From contig JBGAPI010000051.1 of the NCBI GenBank assembly GCA_044221335.1, forward strand, positions 1 through 37,788: DNA of 37,788 bases. Direction: 5' to 3'. Positions 16,876 through 25,605 of the stretch are shown one piece after another (position 1 is the stretch's first letter; each line of letters opens with the position of its first letter). Below the pieces are notes generated by a model that saw only the letters and a program-made list of their open reading frames with translations, ran no database searches and was not told the DNA's origin. Origin of the DNA: JBGAPI01 sp044221335. Its GTDB lineage: Bacteria > Pseudomonadota > Gammaproteobacteria > Xanthomonadales > Ahniellaceae. The translations under genes were made by a program, and so were the position numbers.

Positions 16876-18024
16876 ATGACTCCACGCCATTCCTGGTTCC
16901 AGAGCCTGTCCCACCTGAAGGCGGTGCTGGCCGCGCCGCAGCTGATCGAGCGCGCGGTCGGACTGCGCCGGCAGCACCTGACCGAAATGCTGTCCGGTCA
17001 TCGGCCGATCGCGGACTGGCAGGTCCGCGATCTCGAGGTCGTGTATGGGCTGCCTGCCGGCCTCCTCGATCACGAGCAGCCGCTGATTCTCTGCCGCGAG
17101 GAGGTCCGCCGCAGCCAGTTGCGACGCCGTTGGCTACGGGCTCTGTTCGCACGCATTCCATCGACCCGGATCGCGCCTCAGCTGGGAATCGGCTTCCGCA
17201 CCTGCTGCAACCTCGCCTACCAGGGCCTGTACGTCTCCGCGGTGATTCCACGACTGCTGGCGGACGCGGTCGGCGAGGCGCTGCCCGCGGATCTCGCCGA
17301 GCCGGCGCCGGATGCCGGTCGCCTGATCCGCGCCTTCTCGGGTGCACCTCGGCCCAGGGAGCGCGAACGTCCGCGTCGCCGCGAGGTGCGCTGGCGCGAG
17401 CTCGTCGAGGGCCCGGTGGCTCGGCAGCTGGTGCAGCGCGGTGATCTCGAGGCCGCGAAGCGCTGGTTCGAACGGATGGACCTCGATCCCGGCGCGAGGG
17501 AGCAGACCGCGTTCCTGTTCGAGACCCGCCGACATGCCCGCCTCGTCGTCGTGGGTCGGCGCCACGGCCGTGATCCCTTGCGGGCCTGGCTCGACGAGCT
17601 CGCCCAACGGCAGTACGCCCGCGACCAGGCCAGACGGCAGCGGTTGGAGCGCTACTTCGCGATCCGGACCGTCGTCGCCGCGCAGCGACCCGAGCAGATC
17701 GTCGATGCGGAGCTGCCTCCGATCGTCGCTCCGTGGTCGCTGACCGGCTCGGCGCGCCGCGGCTGGTGGCTCGACCTCGGCGCCGAGGGCGTGATCGGGC
17801 TGACCGAAGAGCAGCGCGTCACGCTGTCCGGCGTCCGCTTCGACGGCCGCTCGCGCTCGTATCCGCACGGCGTCGGCGTGGTGCAGGGCGAGGCCGAGGG
17901 GCAACTGATCCTGCTGTCGTCCAATCACGCCGGCGCTGTGCAGGAGGCGCGGCTCGATGTCGGACAGCTCGCCGACGTGGTCGCGCTGGTGACGGATCGC
18001 GTCGAGCAGCGCGTCGCGGCGTGA
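16876..18024 (+). CDS. Putative HTH DNA-binding protein of unknown family
   Basis: A 382-residue protein. Residues about 20-62 (LIERAVGLRRQHLTEMLSGH onward to LEVVYGLPAGLLDHE) match the pattern of an XRE/Cro-type helix-turn-helix: a helix, then the recognition-type segment L-x-x-M-L-S-G, then a helix ending in GLPAGLLD. The middle (about 85-240) is strongly basic, with runs of Arg and helices, compatible with nucleic-acid binding. The C-terminal 130 residues are a mixed domain with WWLDLGAEGVIGLTEEQRV. I do not recognise the full architecture. It faces a gap with perfect palindromes, which could be its own operators. The ribosome binding site is poor. It could also be a phage- or island-type regulator; the HTH call is moderate. 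Confidence 0.65.
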   Translation: MTPRHSWFQSLSHLKAVLAAPQLIERAVGLRRQHLTEMLSGHRPIADWQVRDLEVVYGLPAGLLDHEQPLILCREEVRRSQLRRRWLRALFARIPSTRIAPQLGIGFRTCCNLAYQGLYVSAVIPRLLADAVGEALPADLAEPAPDAGRLIRAFSGAPRPRERERPRRREVRWRELVEGPVARQLVQRGDLEAAKRWFERMDLDPGAREQTAFLFETRRHARLVVVGRRHGRDPLRAWLDELAQRQYARDQARRQRLERYFAIRTVVAAQRPEQIVDAELPPIVAPWSLTGSARRGWWLDLGAEGVIGLTEEQRVTLSGVRFDGRSRSYPHGVGVVQGEAEGQLILLSSNHAGAVQEARLDVGQLADVVALVTDRVEQRVAA

Positions 18025-18127
18025 TCCGGAGTGCAGTCGTGCCCCCCGAGCCATCGGCGAGTGGCGCCGGGTTCGCGACCCGCGTGCGAGGCGTCACGCG
18101 GATCGCATCCGCGGCGGAGCGATCGTC

Positions 18128-20416
18128 TCAATGGCTCGCGAGCCAGGACTCGACGTCGTCGACCGCCGACTCCGGACCCGGTCCCCAGTGCGCGATGAAG
18201 CGCCGCGCCGCGCGCCAGCCGTCCTCGCGCAACGAGCGCTGCCGGCCAGCATTGCGCAGCGCGCCGGCGAGCAGCGCGGCGATGACGCGCTGCGGATGGC
18301 TCGCCGCGGGGAGCGGATCGATCGATTGCAGCAATGCACCACGCAACGCGGCGAACGGCGTCGCCGCGAGCATCTGCAGCGCGCGCGCCGCGTCGAACCG
18401 CTCCTCGCCGCCGGCGACCAGTTCCGCCAGCCATTGCGCGACCAGCGCGCGCAGCAGGTCGGACGGGGTCGCCACGGCGTGCTCGCCGGTGATCGCTTGG
18501 CCGGCCGGGGTGCCGCCTGCGCTGCGCTTCGCGCCACCCGGGAGCAGGGCGCGCTTCGTCTTCGCCAGCGGGGCCGACAGCAGTTCGCCGATGCGCGAGC
18601 GCAGGTCCTGCGCCGTGCTTCGGCTGGCCTCCAGTGGCGCGGCGCTTGCCGGTGCCGCGCGGCCCCTCTCCTGGGCCGCCATCGGCGCGGCGCAGGCCAT
18701 CGCCATCGGCGAGCCGCCATGCCCCGCCGCCAGCATGTGCGGCACCTGCCGCAGCTCGGGCAGGCCGGCGACCTTTTCGCCATCGGCCAGTACGTCGACG
18801 ATCACGCAGGAGGTCGCATCGCACAACAGGCCCTGTGCGACGGCGAAGTCGCGACGCGCGTCGCCGTCGAGTCGGAGCAGGCGCTGCGCGGCGGCGTGGC
18901 GACGGAGCGCCGTGGCCGCTTCGCCGGCGATGACGGTCACCGGTGCGCTCATTCGGACCGGGCCTCCGGCGACGGTCGCGTGCAGCGTGACCGGACCCGG
19001 CGGCAACGCCGCCACGGAGGCGGCCAGCAGCACCCCGTCGCCGGCAAACAGGCGCTCCGGGAGCACTTGCCAGTCGGCCTCGGTCCCCCAGTCGACGCGC
19101 AGCGCCGTGGCAGCTGGCAGCCGCATGCGCGCCAGCATCTGCTCGATCCGTGACGCCACCGCCTCGCCGGGGCTGACGAGATCGAGTGCGCCGCCGGTCG
19201 CGTCGCTGGCGCGACGCAATCGGTCCTCGGCCACGGCGGTGCCGATGCCGAGCGTGAAGATCCGGCAGCCCGCGGGCTTCGCCAGCGGCGCGATCCGATC
19301 CGCCCAATGGTCCTCGGTGAGGCCGTCGGACAGCAGCAGCACGTCGGCGCCGCCGAGCCGGCGCGCCTGCTCGGCCGCCTCGACCATCGCGCCGCCGATC
19401 TCGGTGCCGCCGAGGTCCGCAGCGAGCGTCGCCGCGAAGTGTCGCGCCGCCGGCTCGACCGCCGCATCCCAGCGCAGCACGCCCTCCGGCCACCACTCGA
19501 AGCGACTGCCGAAGCGCAGCATCGCGACATGCTCGCCGGGCAGCAGCCGGTCGAACAGCGCGTCGAGCGTCGATCGCACCTGGCGAATGCTCGAACCCGC
19601 CATCGAGCCGGAGCAGTCGAGCACCAGGATCAGCGGGCGCGGCGCGGGGCGCGCGGCGAAGTCCGGCAGGAAGCTCGCGGCCAGCAGCCAGCGCTCGCCG
19701 TCGGCGACCGCGCTGACCTGGTGCGCACGGCGCGCCGGCAGTCCCCACTCGAACACGAGGTCGCGATCGAGGAAGGCGCCGCGGCCGGACAGCGCGATGC
19801 CATCCGCTTTCGCGGCACCCGCGTTCGGGTGCGACGCGCAGCGCAGCGGCCAGGCCGCCAGCAGGCCGTTCACGACGAGGTCGAAACGCATCGGGTTCTC
19901 GGCGAGCACGTCGACCGGCGGCAGGTCGATCGGATCGAGGGTGGAACGGCCGTAGCGCGGCGCGCGCACCGTCGGCACGCGCAGCCTCAGTACCTCGCCG
20001 GCCTGCGCGAGGAACTGGCTGTAGCGCACCTCCAGCGTGACCGCGAGACCGGGCGCGAGATTGCCGATCGAGACCGTGTACTGGCCCTCGTCGGACTGCT
20101 CCAGCAGCACGCCGCGATCGCCCTTCGCGATCGCTTCCTCGTAGTGCTCGCGCGCCTCGGCGCGCGCTTCCACCTTGCCGCGCAGGCGACGCTCGCCGAT
20201 CACGAGGTGCAGATCGAGGAACACCGCGCCGAGCGGCACCGGCAGGTTGAACACCGCCTCGATCGGGCGCTCTTCGCGGTTGGCGTAGACCTGGGTCCAG
20301 GTAGTGACGGCAATCAGGTCGGTGACGTCGATGCGGATCGCGGAGGACAGCAGCGGGACGAGGCCCGGCGCGAGACGCGGCACGGGCGGGGTCGGGGACG
20401 GGATGGACACGGGCAT
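18128..20416 (-). CDS. VIT and von Willebrand factor A domain protein
   Basis: A 762-residue protein. The N-terminal VIT domain (about residues 15-150) has TTWTQVYANREERPIEAVFN, L-P-L-G-A-V-type and EARAEAREHYEEAIAKG motifs. The vWA domain begins near LILVLDCSGSMAGSS, with the MIDAS residues D267, S269 and S271. It continues with GGTEIGGAM (the MIDAS threonine) and LLLSDGLTED. The rest is a mostly helical C-terminal region of about 330 residues without a known motif. vWA/VIT proteins bind metal and partner proteins; this one has no clear signal peptide, so it is probably cytoplasmic. It lies 18 bp after the MerR gene on the same strand and should be co-transcribed from the promoter at 20843-20871. 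Length and order are normal for the family. Confidence 0.9.
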   Translation of the reverse strand: MPVSIPSPTPPVPRLAPGLVPLLSSAIRIDVTDLIAVTTWTQVYANREERPIEAVFNLPVPLGAVFLDLHLVIGERRLRGKVEARAEAREHYEEAIAKGDRGVLLEQSDEGQYTVSIGNLAPGLAVTLEVRYSQFLAQAGEVLRLRVPTVRAPRYGRSTLDPIDLPPVDVLAENPMRFDLVVNGLLAAWPLRCASHPNAGAAKADGIALSGRGAFLDRDLVFEWGLPARRAHQVSAVADGERWLLAASFLPDFAARPAPRPLILVLDCSGSMAGSSIRQVRSTLDALFDRLLPGEHVAMLRFGSRFEWWPEGVLRWDAAVEPAARHFAATLAADLGGTEIGGAMVEAAEQARRLGGADVLLLSDGLTEDHWADRIAPLAKPAGCRIFTLGIGTAVAEDRLRRASDATGGALDLVSPGEAVASRIEQMLARMRLPAATALRVDWGTEADWQVLPERLFAGDGVLLAASVAALPPGPVTLHATVAGGPVRMSAPVTVIAGEAATALRRHAAAQRLLRLDGDARRDFAVAQGLLCDATSCVIVDVLADGEKVAGLPELRQVPHMLAAGHGGSPMAMACAAPMAAQERGRAAPASAAPLEASRSTAQDLRSRIGELLSAPLAKTKRALLPGGAKRSAGGTPAGQAITGEHAVATPSDLLRALVAQWLAELVAGGEERFDAARALQMLAATPFAALRGALLQSIDPLPAASHPQRVIAALLAGALRNAGRQRSLREDGWRAARRFIAHWGPGPESAVDDVESWLASH

Positions 20417-20434
20417 GGGGATTCTCCGGTGGGA

Positions 20435-20836
20435 TCAGCGGCCGAGCACCTGGTCGGCCGCGTCGAGCAGGGCGCGCAGGAGCCGCCGGTGGGTTTCGGG
20501 ATCGATGCCGGCGCGCTCGGCATCGACCACCAGTTCGACCCCGTCGCCGAGATGCACGTGGCTGCGCACGGCGATGTCGCCGCGGCGCCGCGGCAGCTCG
20601 GCCGACAGCGCGGCGTGCGGCTCCGCGATCAGCTGCTCGATCCGCTCCAGCGACAGCCCGGCGGCCGTCCACTTCGCGATCTGCAGCAGGCGTTCGAGGT
20701 GGGCTTCGTCGTACCAGGCGCCGCGGCGCTCGCCGTGCGGCCGCGGCACCAGGCCGCGCTGGACGTAGTAGCGCACGGTGCGCGCCGGCAGGCCGGACAG
20801 GTGGGCGAGGTCGGCGAGGGAGTGGCGGGTCGGCAT
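20435..20836 (-). CDS. MerR-family transcriptional regulator
   Basis: A 133-residue protein with an N-terminal winged helix: SLADLAHLSGLPARTVRYYV, then Q-R-G-L-V-P-R-P-H-G, then Y-D-E-A-H-L-x-R-L-L, which is typical MerR. A dimerisation helix follows and then a short C-terminal domain with H-rich GDIAVRSHVHLGDGVELVVD. No conserved cysteines are present, so it is not a metal-sensing MerR of the classical type. I chose ATG 20836 over an in-frame ATG at 20857, because a strong -10 box overlaps the longer version and ends five to six bases before 20836. That makes the mRNA nearly leaderless. It is the first gene of a two-gene operon with the VIT-vWA protein. Confidence 0.88.
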   Translation of the reverse strand: MPTRHSLADLAHLSGLPARTVRYYVQRGLVPRPHGERRGAWYDEAHLERLLQIAKWTAAGLSLERIEQLIAEPHAALSAELPRRRGDIAVRSHVHLGDGVELVVDAERAGIDPETHRRLLRALLDAADQVLGR

Positions 20837-20842
20837 GGGGGA

Positions 20843-20871
20843 TTTATACGACACCATTTACGACAGTGCAA
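20843..20871 (-). promoter_or_regulatory. Sigma-70 promoter of merR-vWA operon with dyad
   Basis: On the minus strand TTGCAC (20866-20871) and TATAAA (20843-20848) are 17 bp apart, a near-consensus pair in an AT-rich island. The arms ATTTAC and GTAAAT (20856-20861 and 20874-20879) form a 6-bp inverted repeat around the -35 element, a likely operator. A GTGTCGTA-type direct repeat lies in the spacer. Transcription should begin at or next to the ATG at 20836. Confidence 0.7.
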
Positions 20872-20918
20872 GTGTAAATAAAGAACGAGGGTCGCGGGTG
20901 GGGCCTGGAGGAAGTCTC

Positions 20919-21124
20919 GTCATTGCTAGGAGGAGCGCAGCGACCATGAAGCACTCCAGTGGCTTCTGCTTCTCGTCGCGCCGGTTCCACAGCGGAAGGC
21001 GCTGGATTGCTTCGCTGCGCTCGCAATGACGAAGGTCGGCTTCGCTGCGCTCGCAATGACGAAGGGTCGGCTTCGCTGCGGAAACTATGACGAAGGGTCG
21101 GCTCCGCCGCCGTCGCGATCGTGG
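20919..21124. repeat. Inverted and tandem intergenic repeat cluster
   Basis: A left arm at 20919-20962 begins CGTCATTGC and continues with GGAGCGCAGCGACC and AAGCACTCCAG. An inverted partner at 21001-21031 reads CTGGATTGCTTCG then CTGCGCTCGCAATGACG. This is the widespread proteobacterial CATTGCGAGGAGCGAAGCGA-type palindromic repeat. The right arm is then repeated in tandem with a 31-bp period: 21005-21035, 21036-21066, 21067-21097 and a degenerate 21098-21124. No gene is supported between 20837 and 21190. Confidence 0.7.
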
Positions 21125-21190
21125 CGCCGGAACCCGGGTCCATGTCTGGACATGCAACGCCGGCGCGACCTGTTGCAGGCGTGTCCTCTC

Positions 21191-21496
21191 ATGTTCTCCG
21201 GACGACGGATGCTTTCACGGCTCCTGGTCGCGCTGTTCCTCGCCGCTGGCGCGTCCTCTCCCGCGTCCGTGTCCGAGTCCGCAGGATTGTCGCGGTCGCT
21301 CCAGCGACCCGCGGCGGACGTCGCGTTCTCTCGGCGCGGGCCGGTGTGGGTGGACGAGGGTGGCCGGTGCGGTCCTCGACGTCCCGCGCAAGTCGTCCGC
21401 GGTGCGACGGTGCTGCGCATCGCGCGGCGCGTCGATGCCTGTCCGGGCTGGGTGGAGATGGGCGGCGCGCCATCGGGGGATGGCACGAAGCCGTGA
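21191..21496 (+). CDS. Small putative secreted protein
   Basis: A 101-residue ORF with a plausible signal peptide (MLSRLLVALFLAAGASSPAS, starting at residue 7). A short mature region holds two cysteines in GRCGPRRP and VDACPGW. The start could be 21191 or the in-frame ATG at 21209. I recognise no family. It is next to the repeat cluster and codon use is not decisive, so it may be spurious. Confidence 0.4.
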   Translation: MFSGRRMLSRLLVALFLAAGASSPASVSESAGLSRSLQRPAADVAFSRRGPVWVDEGGRCGPRRPAQVVRGATVLRIARRVDACPGWVEMGGAPSGDGTKP

Positions 21497-21734
21497 TGAT
21501 GTGATGCCGCGCCGGTGGGCGCGCCTCGCCGTGGTGATCAGTGGCTGTCGCAGCGTGCGCTTTGCGCGCCGCTGCCAAGCGCTCCAATGGACGTGATGCA
21601 GCCCATGTCGAGGACGAGACTGGCAGATCTGCCGACGACCATTCCGCCGCAGGACGCGCGCTTCGCGCCGCACCCTCACCGCTTCTTCGGCGATGCGACT
21701 CCGCCGCGCCTCGCATTGGCGGCCGATGGCCGCC

Positions 21735-22250
21735 CTACACCAGCGGGATCCGGGTCTTCTGGAGATCGTGCCGGCCGGACAGCTCGAACAGGTTGCAATA
21801 GCCGTAGGCGCGCAGCGTCGTCCAGGTAGCGAGCGACAGTGCGGCGCGCGCGACCTGGGCCGGGAAGGCGTGGTCGTCGCCACTGAAGTTGTTGTTGCAG
21901 TAGATCAGCACCGGCGTGCGCTTCGAGGGGATCGCGGCGGCGAGGCTGGCGGCGTGGAAGTCGGTCAGCGGCAGATTGATCGCGCCGCGCACGTGGCGGC
22001 GGGAGAACGCCTCGCGGCTGCGCGCGTCGAGCACCACGGTGCCGACGAGCTCCATCGCGGCGACGAACTCGGCCTCGTTGAGCCGGCGCTCGTCGCGCTG
22101 CTCGGCCATCCGCTCGACCACCCGACGGTAGCCCGGGTAATCGATGCCCTGACTACGCGTCGACGGCATTCCGGGCTGCAGCTCGACGACAGGCTTTCGC
22201 CGCGCCGGAAGTTGCCCCAGCGCGTTCAGTACAAGTGTTGCGAGCCCCAT
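21735..22250 (-). CDS. Rhodanese-like domain protein
   Basis: A 171-residue protein with a single rhodanese domain at about residues 55-165. VVLDARSREAFSRRHVRGAINLPLTD is the CH2A-type region. The active loop is LIYCNNNFSG with catalytic-position cysteine C118. Rhodaneses carry a persulfide on this cysteine and transfer sulfur; many single-domain forms have other redox roles. The N-terminus (MGLATLVLNALGQLPARRKP) is hydrophobic and may be a weak signal or anchor. I start at ATG 22250 because GGGAGAG lies 4 bp upstream; the longer frame to 22385 has no such site. It is transcribed away from the M13 peptidase gene's end. Confidence 0.85.
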   Translation of the reverse strand: MGLATLVLNALGQLPARRKPVVELQPGMPSTRSQGIDYPGYRRVVERMAEQRDERRLNEAEFVAAMELVGTVVLDARSREAFSRRHVRGAINLPLTDFHAASLAAAIPSKRTPVLIYCNNNFSGDDHAFPAQVARAALSLATWTTLRAYGYCNLFELSGRHDLQKTRIPLV

Positions 22251-22437
22251 GATCTCTCCCGACCTCTCCGCCCCTCGTGGACGGAAACGCCGGGTAGGCG
22301 GGGATCGAACATCGGATCTGCAAATGTCCGTCAACACCGACCGCAACGATCGAATCGCAGCGAGCCCATGTCGGGCTCGAACCACGAATGGCGCTCCGAT
22401 CGGGCTGCCCCGCCGCGTCGGCGGCGGGGCACCGGAG

Positions 22438-24462
22438 TCACCAGATCTCGCAGCGCTTGTCGCCCTGGCGCACCATCGGCGCGTCGGCCTTGCACTGGAA
22501 AGCTTCCTGGAACGGCTTCAGGTTCGACAGCGGGCCATTGACGCGGAACTGGCCGGTCGGGTGCGGGTCGCCCTGGATCATCAGGCGCTGCGACTCGATC
22601 CGGATCGCATCGCCGCGCCACTGGCCCCAGGCGATGAAGAACTGCTGCGCCGGGGTGTAGCCGTCGATCGTCGGTTCCGGCTCCTTGCCCTGGCGCGAGC
22701 GCTGGTAGCCGAGCCAGGCGAGCTTGGCGCCGCCGAGGTCGCCGATCGACTCGCCGAGGACCAGCTTGCCGTTGTGGTGCACGTCCTTCTCGATGAAGTA
22801 GCCGTCGAACTGGTCGACGACGCACTGGCCGCGCGCCTGGAACTGCTTCAGGTCCTCCGGCGTCCACCAGTTCGAAAGGCGACCCGCGGCGTCGAACTGC
22901 GCGCCCTGGTCATCGAAGCCGTGGCTGACCTCGTGGCCGATCACCACGCCGATCGAGCCGTAGTTGACCGCGTCGGTCGCGTCGAGCGAGAAGCCCGGCG
23001 GCTGCAGGATGCCGGCGGGGAACACGATCTCGTTCAGCAGCGGGTTGTAGTAGGCGTTCGAGGTCGGCGGCGTCATGCCCCAGCGACCCGGGTCGACCGG
23101 CTTGCCGATCTGCGATCGGTCGTCGGCGACGTTCCAGCGCGAGGCGGCCAGCTGGTTGTCCCAGTACGACGCGCGGGCGATCTTCACCCCGGCATAGGAC
23201 TTCCACTTGTCCGGGTAGCCGATCTTCGGATTGATCGTCGACAGCTTCTCCTGCGCCTTCTTCTTGGTCGCATCGCTCATCCACGACAGGTTCTTGATGT
23301 CCTCGCCGAGCGCGGCCAGGATGTTCTTCACCATGTCGGTCATCCGCGCCTTGGCCGCCGGCGGGAAGTACTTCTCGACGTACTTCTGGCCGAGCGCCTC
23401 GCCGACCTGGCCGTCGGTCGCCTCCACGCACGTCTTCCAGCGCGGCTTCTGCTCCTTCTTGCCAGCGAGCGCCGCACCGTAGAACGCGAAGTGCTCGTCG
23501 ACGAAGCTCTTGCCGAGGGTGTCGGCTCCCGCGTTCAGCAGCTGCCAGCGCAGGTAGGTCTTCCAGGTGGCGAGGTCGGTCTTGGCGAACTCCGCGTCGA
23601 TCCGCGCGAGGTACTTCGGCTGCGAGACGTTGAGGTCGATGGTCGAGATCTTCGCCGCCGCGAAGTAGGCGTCCCAGCCGAAATGCGGCGCCTGCTTCTT
23701 CAGGTCGGCGAAGCTGGTCTTGTGGTCCTGCTGTGCCGGGTCGCGCAGCGCGACGTTGTCGAGCTGGTCCTCGGCGAGACGCTTCTCGAACGCGAACACG
23801 GTGTCGGCGGCGGCCGCGGCGGCCTTGGCATCGCTGCCGGCCAGCTCGAACATCTTCGCGACGTGCTTCAGATAGGCGGCGCGGGCGTCGACGAAGCGCT
23901 GCTCGGGCTTGAAGTAGTAGTCGCGGTCAGGCAGGCCGAGGCCGTTGGGGCCGAAATGGGCGATCACCTTGGTCGGCTCGTGCAGGTCCTGTCCGGAGCT
24001 GATCACGAAGGGCACCGCGACGCCGGCATCGTGCAGGCGGCCGATCTCGCGCTCGAGATCGGCCTTCGACTTGATCGCGTCGACTTCGGCGAGCCACGGC
24101 TTGATCGGACTCATGCCGGCCTCGTTGACCGCGCCCTCGTTCATGCAGGAGGCGTAGAAATCGCCCGCCAGCTGGTCGGCCGTGCCGACCTTCAGGTCCT
24201 TCCGCGCCGCCAGCTCGTCGAGGATGCCCCGCACGTTGGCCTTGTTGGTCTCGCCCGACTCCCAGCGCCGGCTCCAGCGGTCCATCGAGGCCGGGATCGG
24301 GTGCTGCTCGCGCCAGTTGCCGTTGGCGAACTCGAAGAAGTTGTCGCAGGGATCGGCCGACTTCTTGATGTCCTCGACCTTCACGCCCTGCGCCGCCAGC
24401 ACGGTACCGCTCATCGCCAGCCCCGCCAGCACACACCAGCGCAGACTCCTGTGCATCGCCAT
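22438..24462 (-). CDS. M13-family zinc metallopeptidase (neprilysin/PepO-like)
   Basis: A 674-residue exported endopeptidase. The signal peptide is residues 1-23 (ending VLAA). The mature start DPCDNFFEFANGNW is the M13 hallmark. Catalysis is by HEVSH (510-514, HExxH) and E571 in GESIGDLGG as third zinc ligand (more often E-N-I-A-D). The substrate-binding N-A-Y-Y-N-P segment and the closing CEIW (family form C-x-x-W) are present. M13 enzymes cut peptides on the amino side of hydrophobic residues; bacterial forms work in the periplasm or outside. Two ATGs (24462, 24456) start the protein and a GGGGAGCGGGG box precedes the first. Length is normal (about 650-690). Confidence 0.95.
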   Translation of the reverse strand: MAMHRSLRWCVLAGLAMSGTVLAAQGVKVEDIKKSADPCDNFFEFANGNWREQHPIPASMDRWSRRWESGETNKANVRGILDELAARKDLKVGTADQLAGDFYASCMNEGAVNEAGMSPIKPWLAEVDAIKSKADLEREIGRLHDAGVAVPFVISSGQDLHEPTKVIAHFGPNGLGLPDRDYYFKPEQRFVDARAAYLKHVAKMFELAGSDAKAAAAAADTVFAFEKRLAEDQLDNVALRDPAQQDHKTSFADLKKQAPHFGWDAYFAAAKISTIDLNVSQPKYLARIDAEFAKTDLATWKTYLRWQLLNAGADTLGKSFVDEHFAFYGAALAGKKEQKPRWKTCVEATDGQVGEALGQKYVEKYFPPAAKARMTDMVKNILAALGEDIKNLSWMSDATKKKAQEKLSTINPKIGYPDKWKSYAGVKIARASYWDNQLAASRWNVADDRSQIGKPVDPGRWGMTPPTSNAYYNPLLNEIVFPAGILQPPGFSLDATDAVNYGSIGVVIGHEVSHGFDDQGAQFDAAGRLSNWWTPEDLKQFQARGQCVVDQFDGYFIEKDVHHNGKLVLGESIGDLGGAKLAWLGYQRSRQGKEPEPTIDGYTPAQQFFIAWGQWRGDAIRIESQRLMIQGDPHPTGQFRVNGPLSNLKPFQEAFQCKADAPMVRQGDKRCEIW

Positions 24463-24558
24463 GACCCCGCTCCCCGGATTGGAAAGGAGCTAGCTTGGTT
24501 CGATCCCGGGGATTGCGGATGTGCCGGAACTCACTGGCGAAGGCGTGCAGGGCGAGGG

Positions 24559-25605
24559 TCAAGCCCAGCCCACCAGCACCTGCTTGCCGATCACCCGCCC
24601 CGCCAGGCTCTTCGCGTGGGCCGCCTCGAGGTTGGCGGCATTGATCGGGGTGAGGGTCTCGGCGAGGCTGGTGCGGAGCACGCCGGCATCGATCAGTCGG
24701 GCGACCGTCGCGAGCAGGCGGCCCTGCGCGGCGATGTCCGCGGTCTCGTACTCGGAGCGGGTGAACATCATTTCCCAGACCACCCCGATGCTGCGGTCCT
24801 TCAGGAGCTCGACCGACTGCGGCTGCTTCGAGCCGACGATCAGTCCGATCAGGCCCTGGGTCTTCACCAGTTTCGCGGCAGTGTCCCAGTAGCCGTCGGT
24901 GTCGACCAGGTTGGCGACGTAGTCGGCACCCTCGGGCAGGCCCGCTGCGACCAGCTGCTCGGGCAGCGGACGGCCGTGGTCCAGCACCGCCTCGGCGCCG
25001 AGCGCCAGGACGTGGGCGCGCGACTCCGGCCGCGACGCCGTGCCGAACACCCGCAGGCCGGCGAAACGCGCGAGTTGCACCAGGATCGTGCCGACTCCGC
25101 CGGCGGCGCCGATGACGACGATGGTCTTGCCGGCATCGCGGCCGTAGGGATCGATGCGGAAGCGATCGAACAGCAGCTCCCAGGCGGTGATGGTGGTCAG
25201 CGGCAGCGCCGCGGCCTGTGCGAAGTCGAGACTCCGCGGCATCAGGCCGACGATGCGATGGTCGACGCAGTGGAACTCGGAATTGCTCCCCGGGCGCACG
25301 ATCGAGCCGGCGTAGTAGACGCGGTCGCCGACCTGGAATCCGCTCACCTCCGAGCCGACGGCGTCGACCACGCCGGCGGCGTCGTAGCCCAGCACCTTCG
25401 GCGCGATGGCGCCGCCGCTGAACCGCCGCCGCACCTTCCAGTCGACCGGATTCACCGAAACCGCCTCGACCCGGACGCGCAGGTCGAGCGGGCCCGGCTC
25501 GGGAACCGGCAGGCGGGTATCGAACAGCGCCTGCGGATCCGCGGCTTCGGCGGCGCCGATCGCGACGGCGCGCATGGTCGGCTTCAGGGCAGTGACGGTG
25601 GACAT
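24559..25605 (-). CDS. Zinc-type alcohol dehydrogenase-like NADPH oxidoreductase (MDR superfamily)
   Basis: A 348-residue medium-chain dehydrogenase/reductase of the zinc-free quinone oxidoreductase branch. The N-terminal GroES-like fold contains VSVNPVDWKVRR and VLGYDAAGVVDAVGSEV with VGDRVYYAG. The nucleotide-binding domain shows VIGAAGGVGTILVQLARFAG, which favours NADPH. The zinc-ligand cysteines of true alcohol dehydrogenases are missing. These enzymes reduce quinones or enones; the substrate here is unknown. ATG 25605 is preceded by CTCCGGAG. It is followed by the M13 gene on the same strand after about 96 bp, so they may be read together. Confidence 0.92.
   Translation of the reverse strand: MSTVTALKPTMRAVAIGAAEAADPQALFDTRLPVPEPGPLDLRVRVEAVSVNPVDWKVRRRFSGGAIAPKVLGYDAAGVVDAVGSEVSGFQVGDRVYYAGSIVRPGSNSEFHCVDHRIVGLMPRSLDFAQAAALPLTTITAWELLFDRFRIDPYGRDAGKTIVVIGAAGGVGTILVQLARFAGLRVFGTASRPESRAHVLALGAEAVLDHGRPLPEQLVAAGLPEGADYVANLVDTDGYWDTAAKLVKTQGLIGLIVGSKQPQSVELLKDRSIGVVWEMMFTRSEYETADIAAQGRLLATVARLIDAGVLRTSLAETLTPINAANLEAAHAKSLAGRVIGKQVLVGWA

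Noticed and set aside
21004..21124. A short CRISPR array
   Set aside because: The 31-bp units are contiguous with no unique spacers and decay rapidly; they are tandem copies of a palindromic repeat arm.
22287..22400. tRNA-like stretch with a GGTTCGAGCC-like arm
   Set aside because: On the minus strand it contains GGTTCGAGCC and GTTCGATCCCC pieces, but the T-stem does not pair and no acceptor, D or anticodon arm of the right spacing could be drawn.
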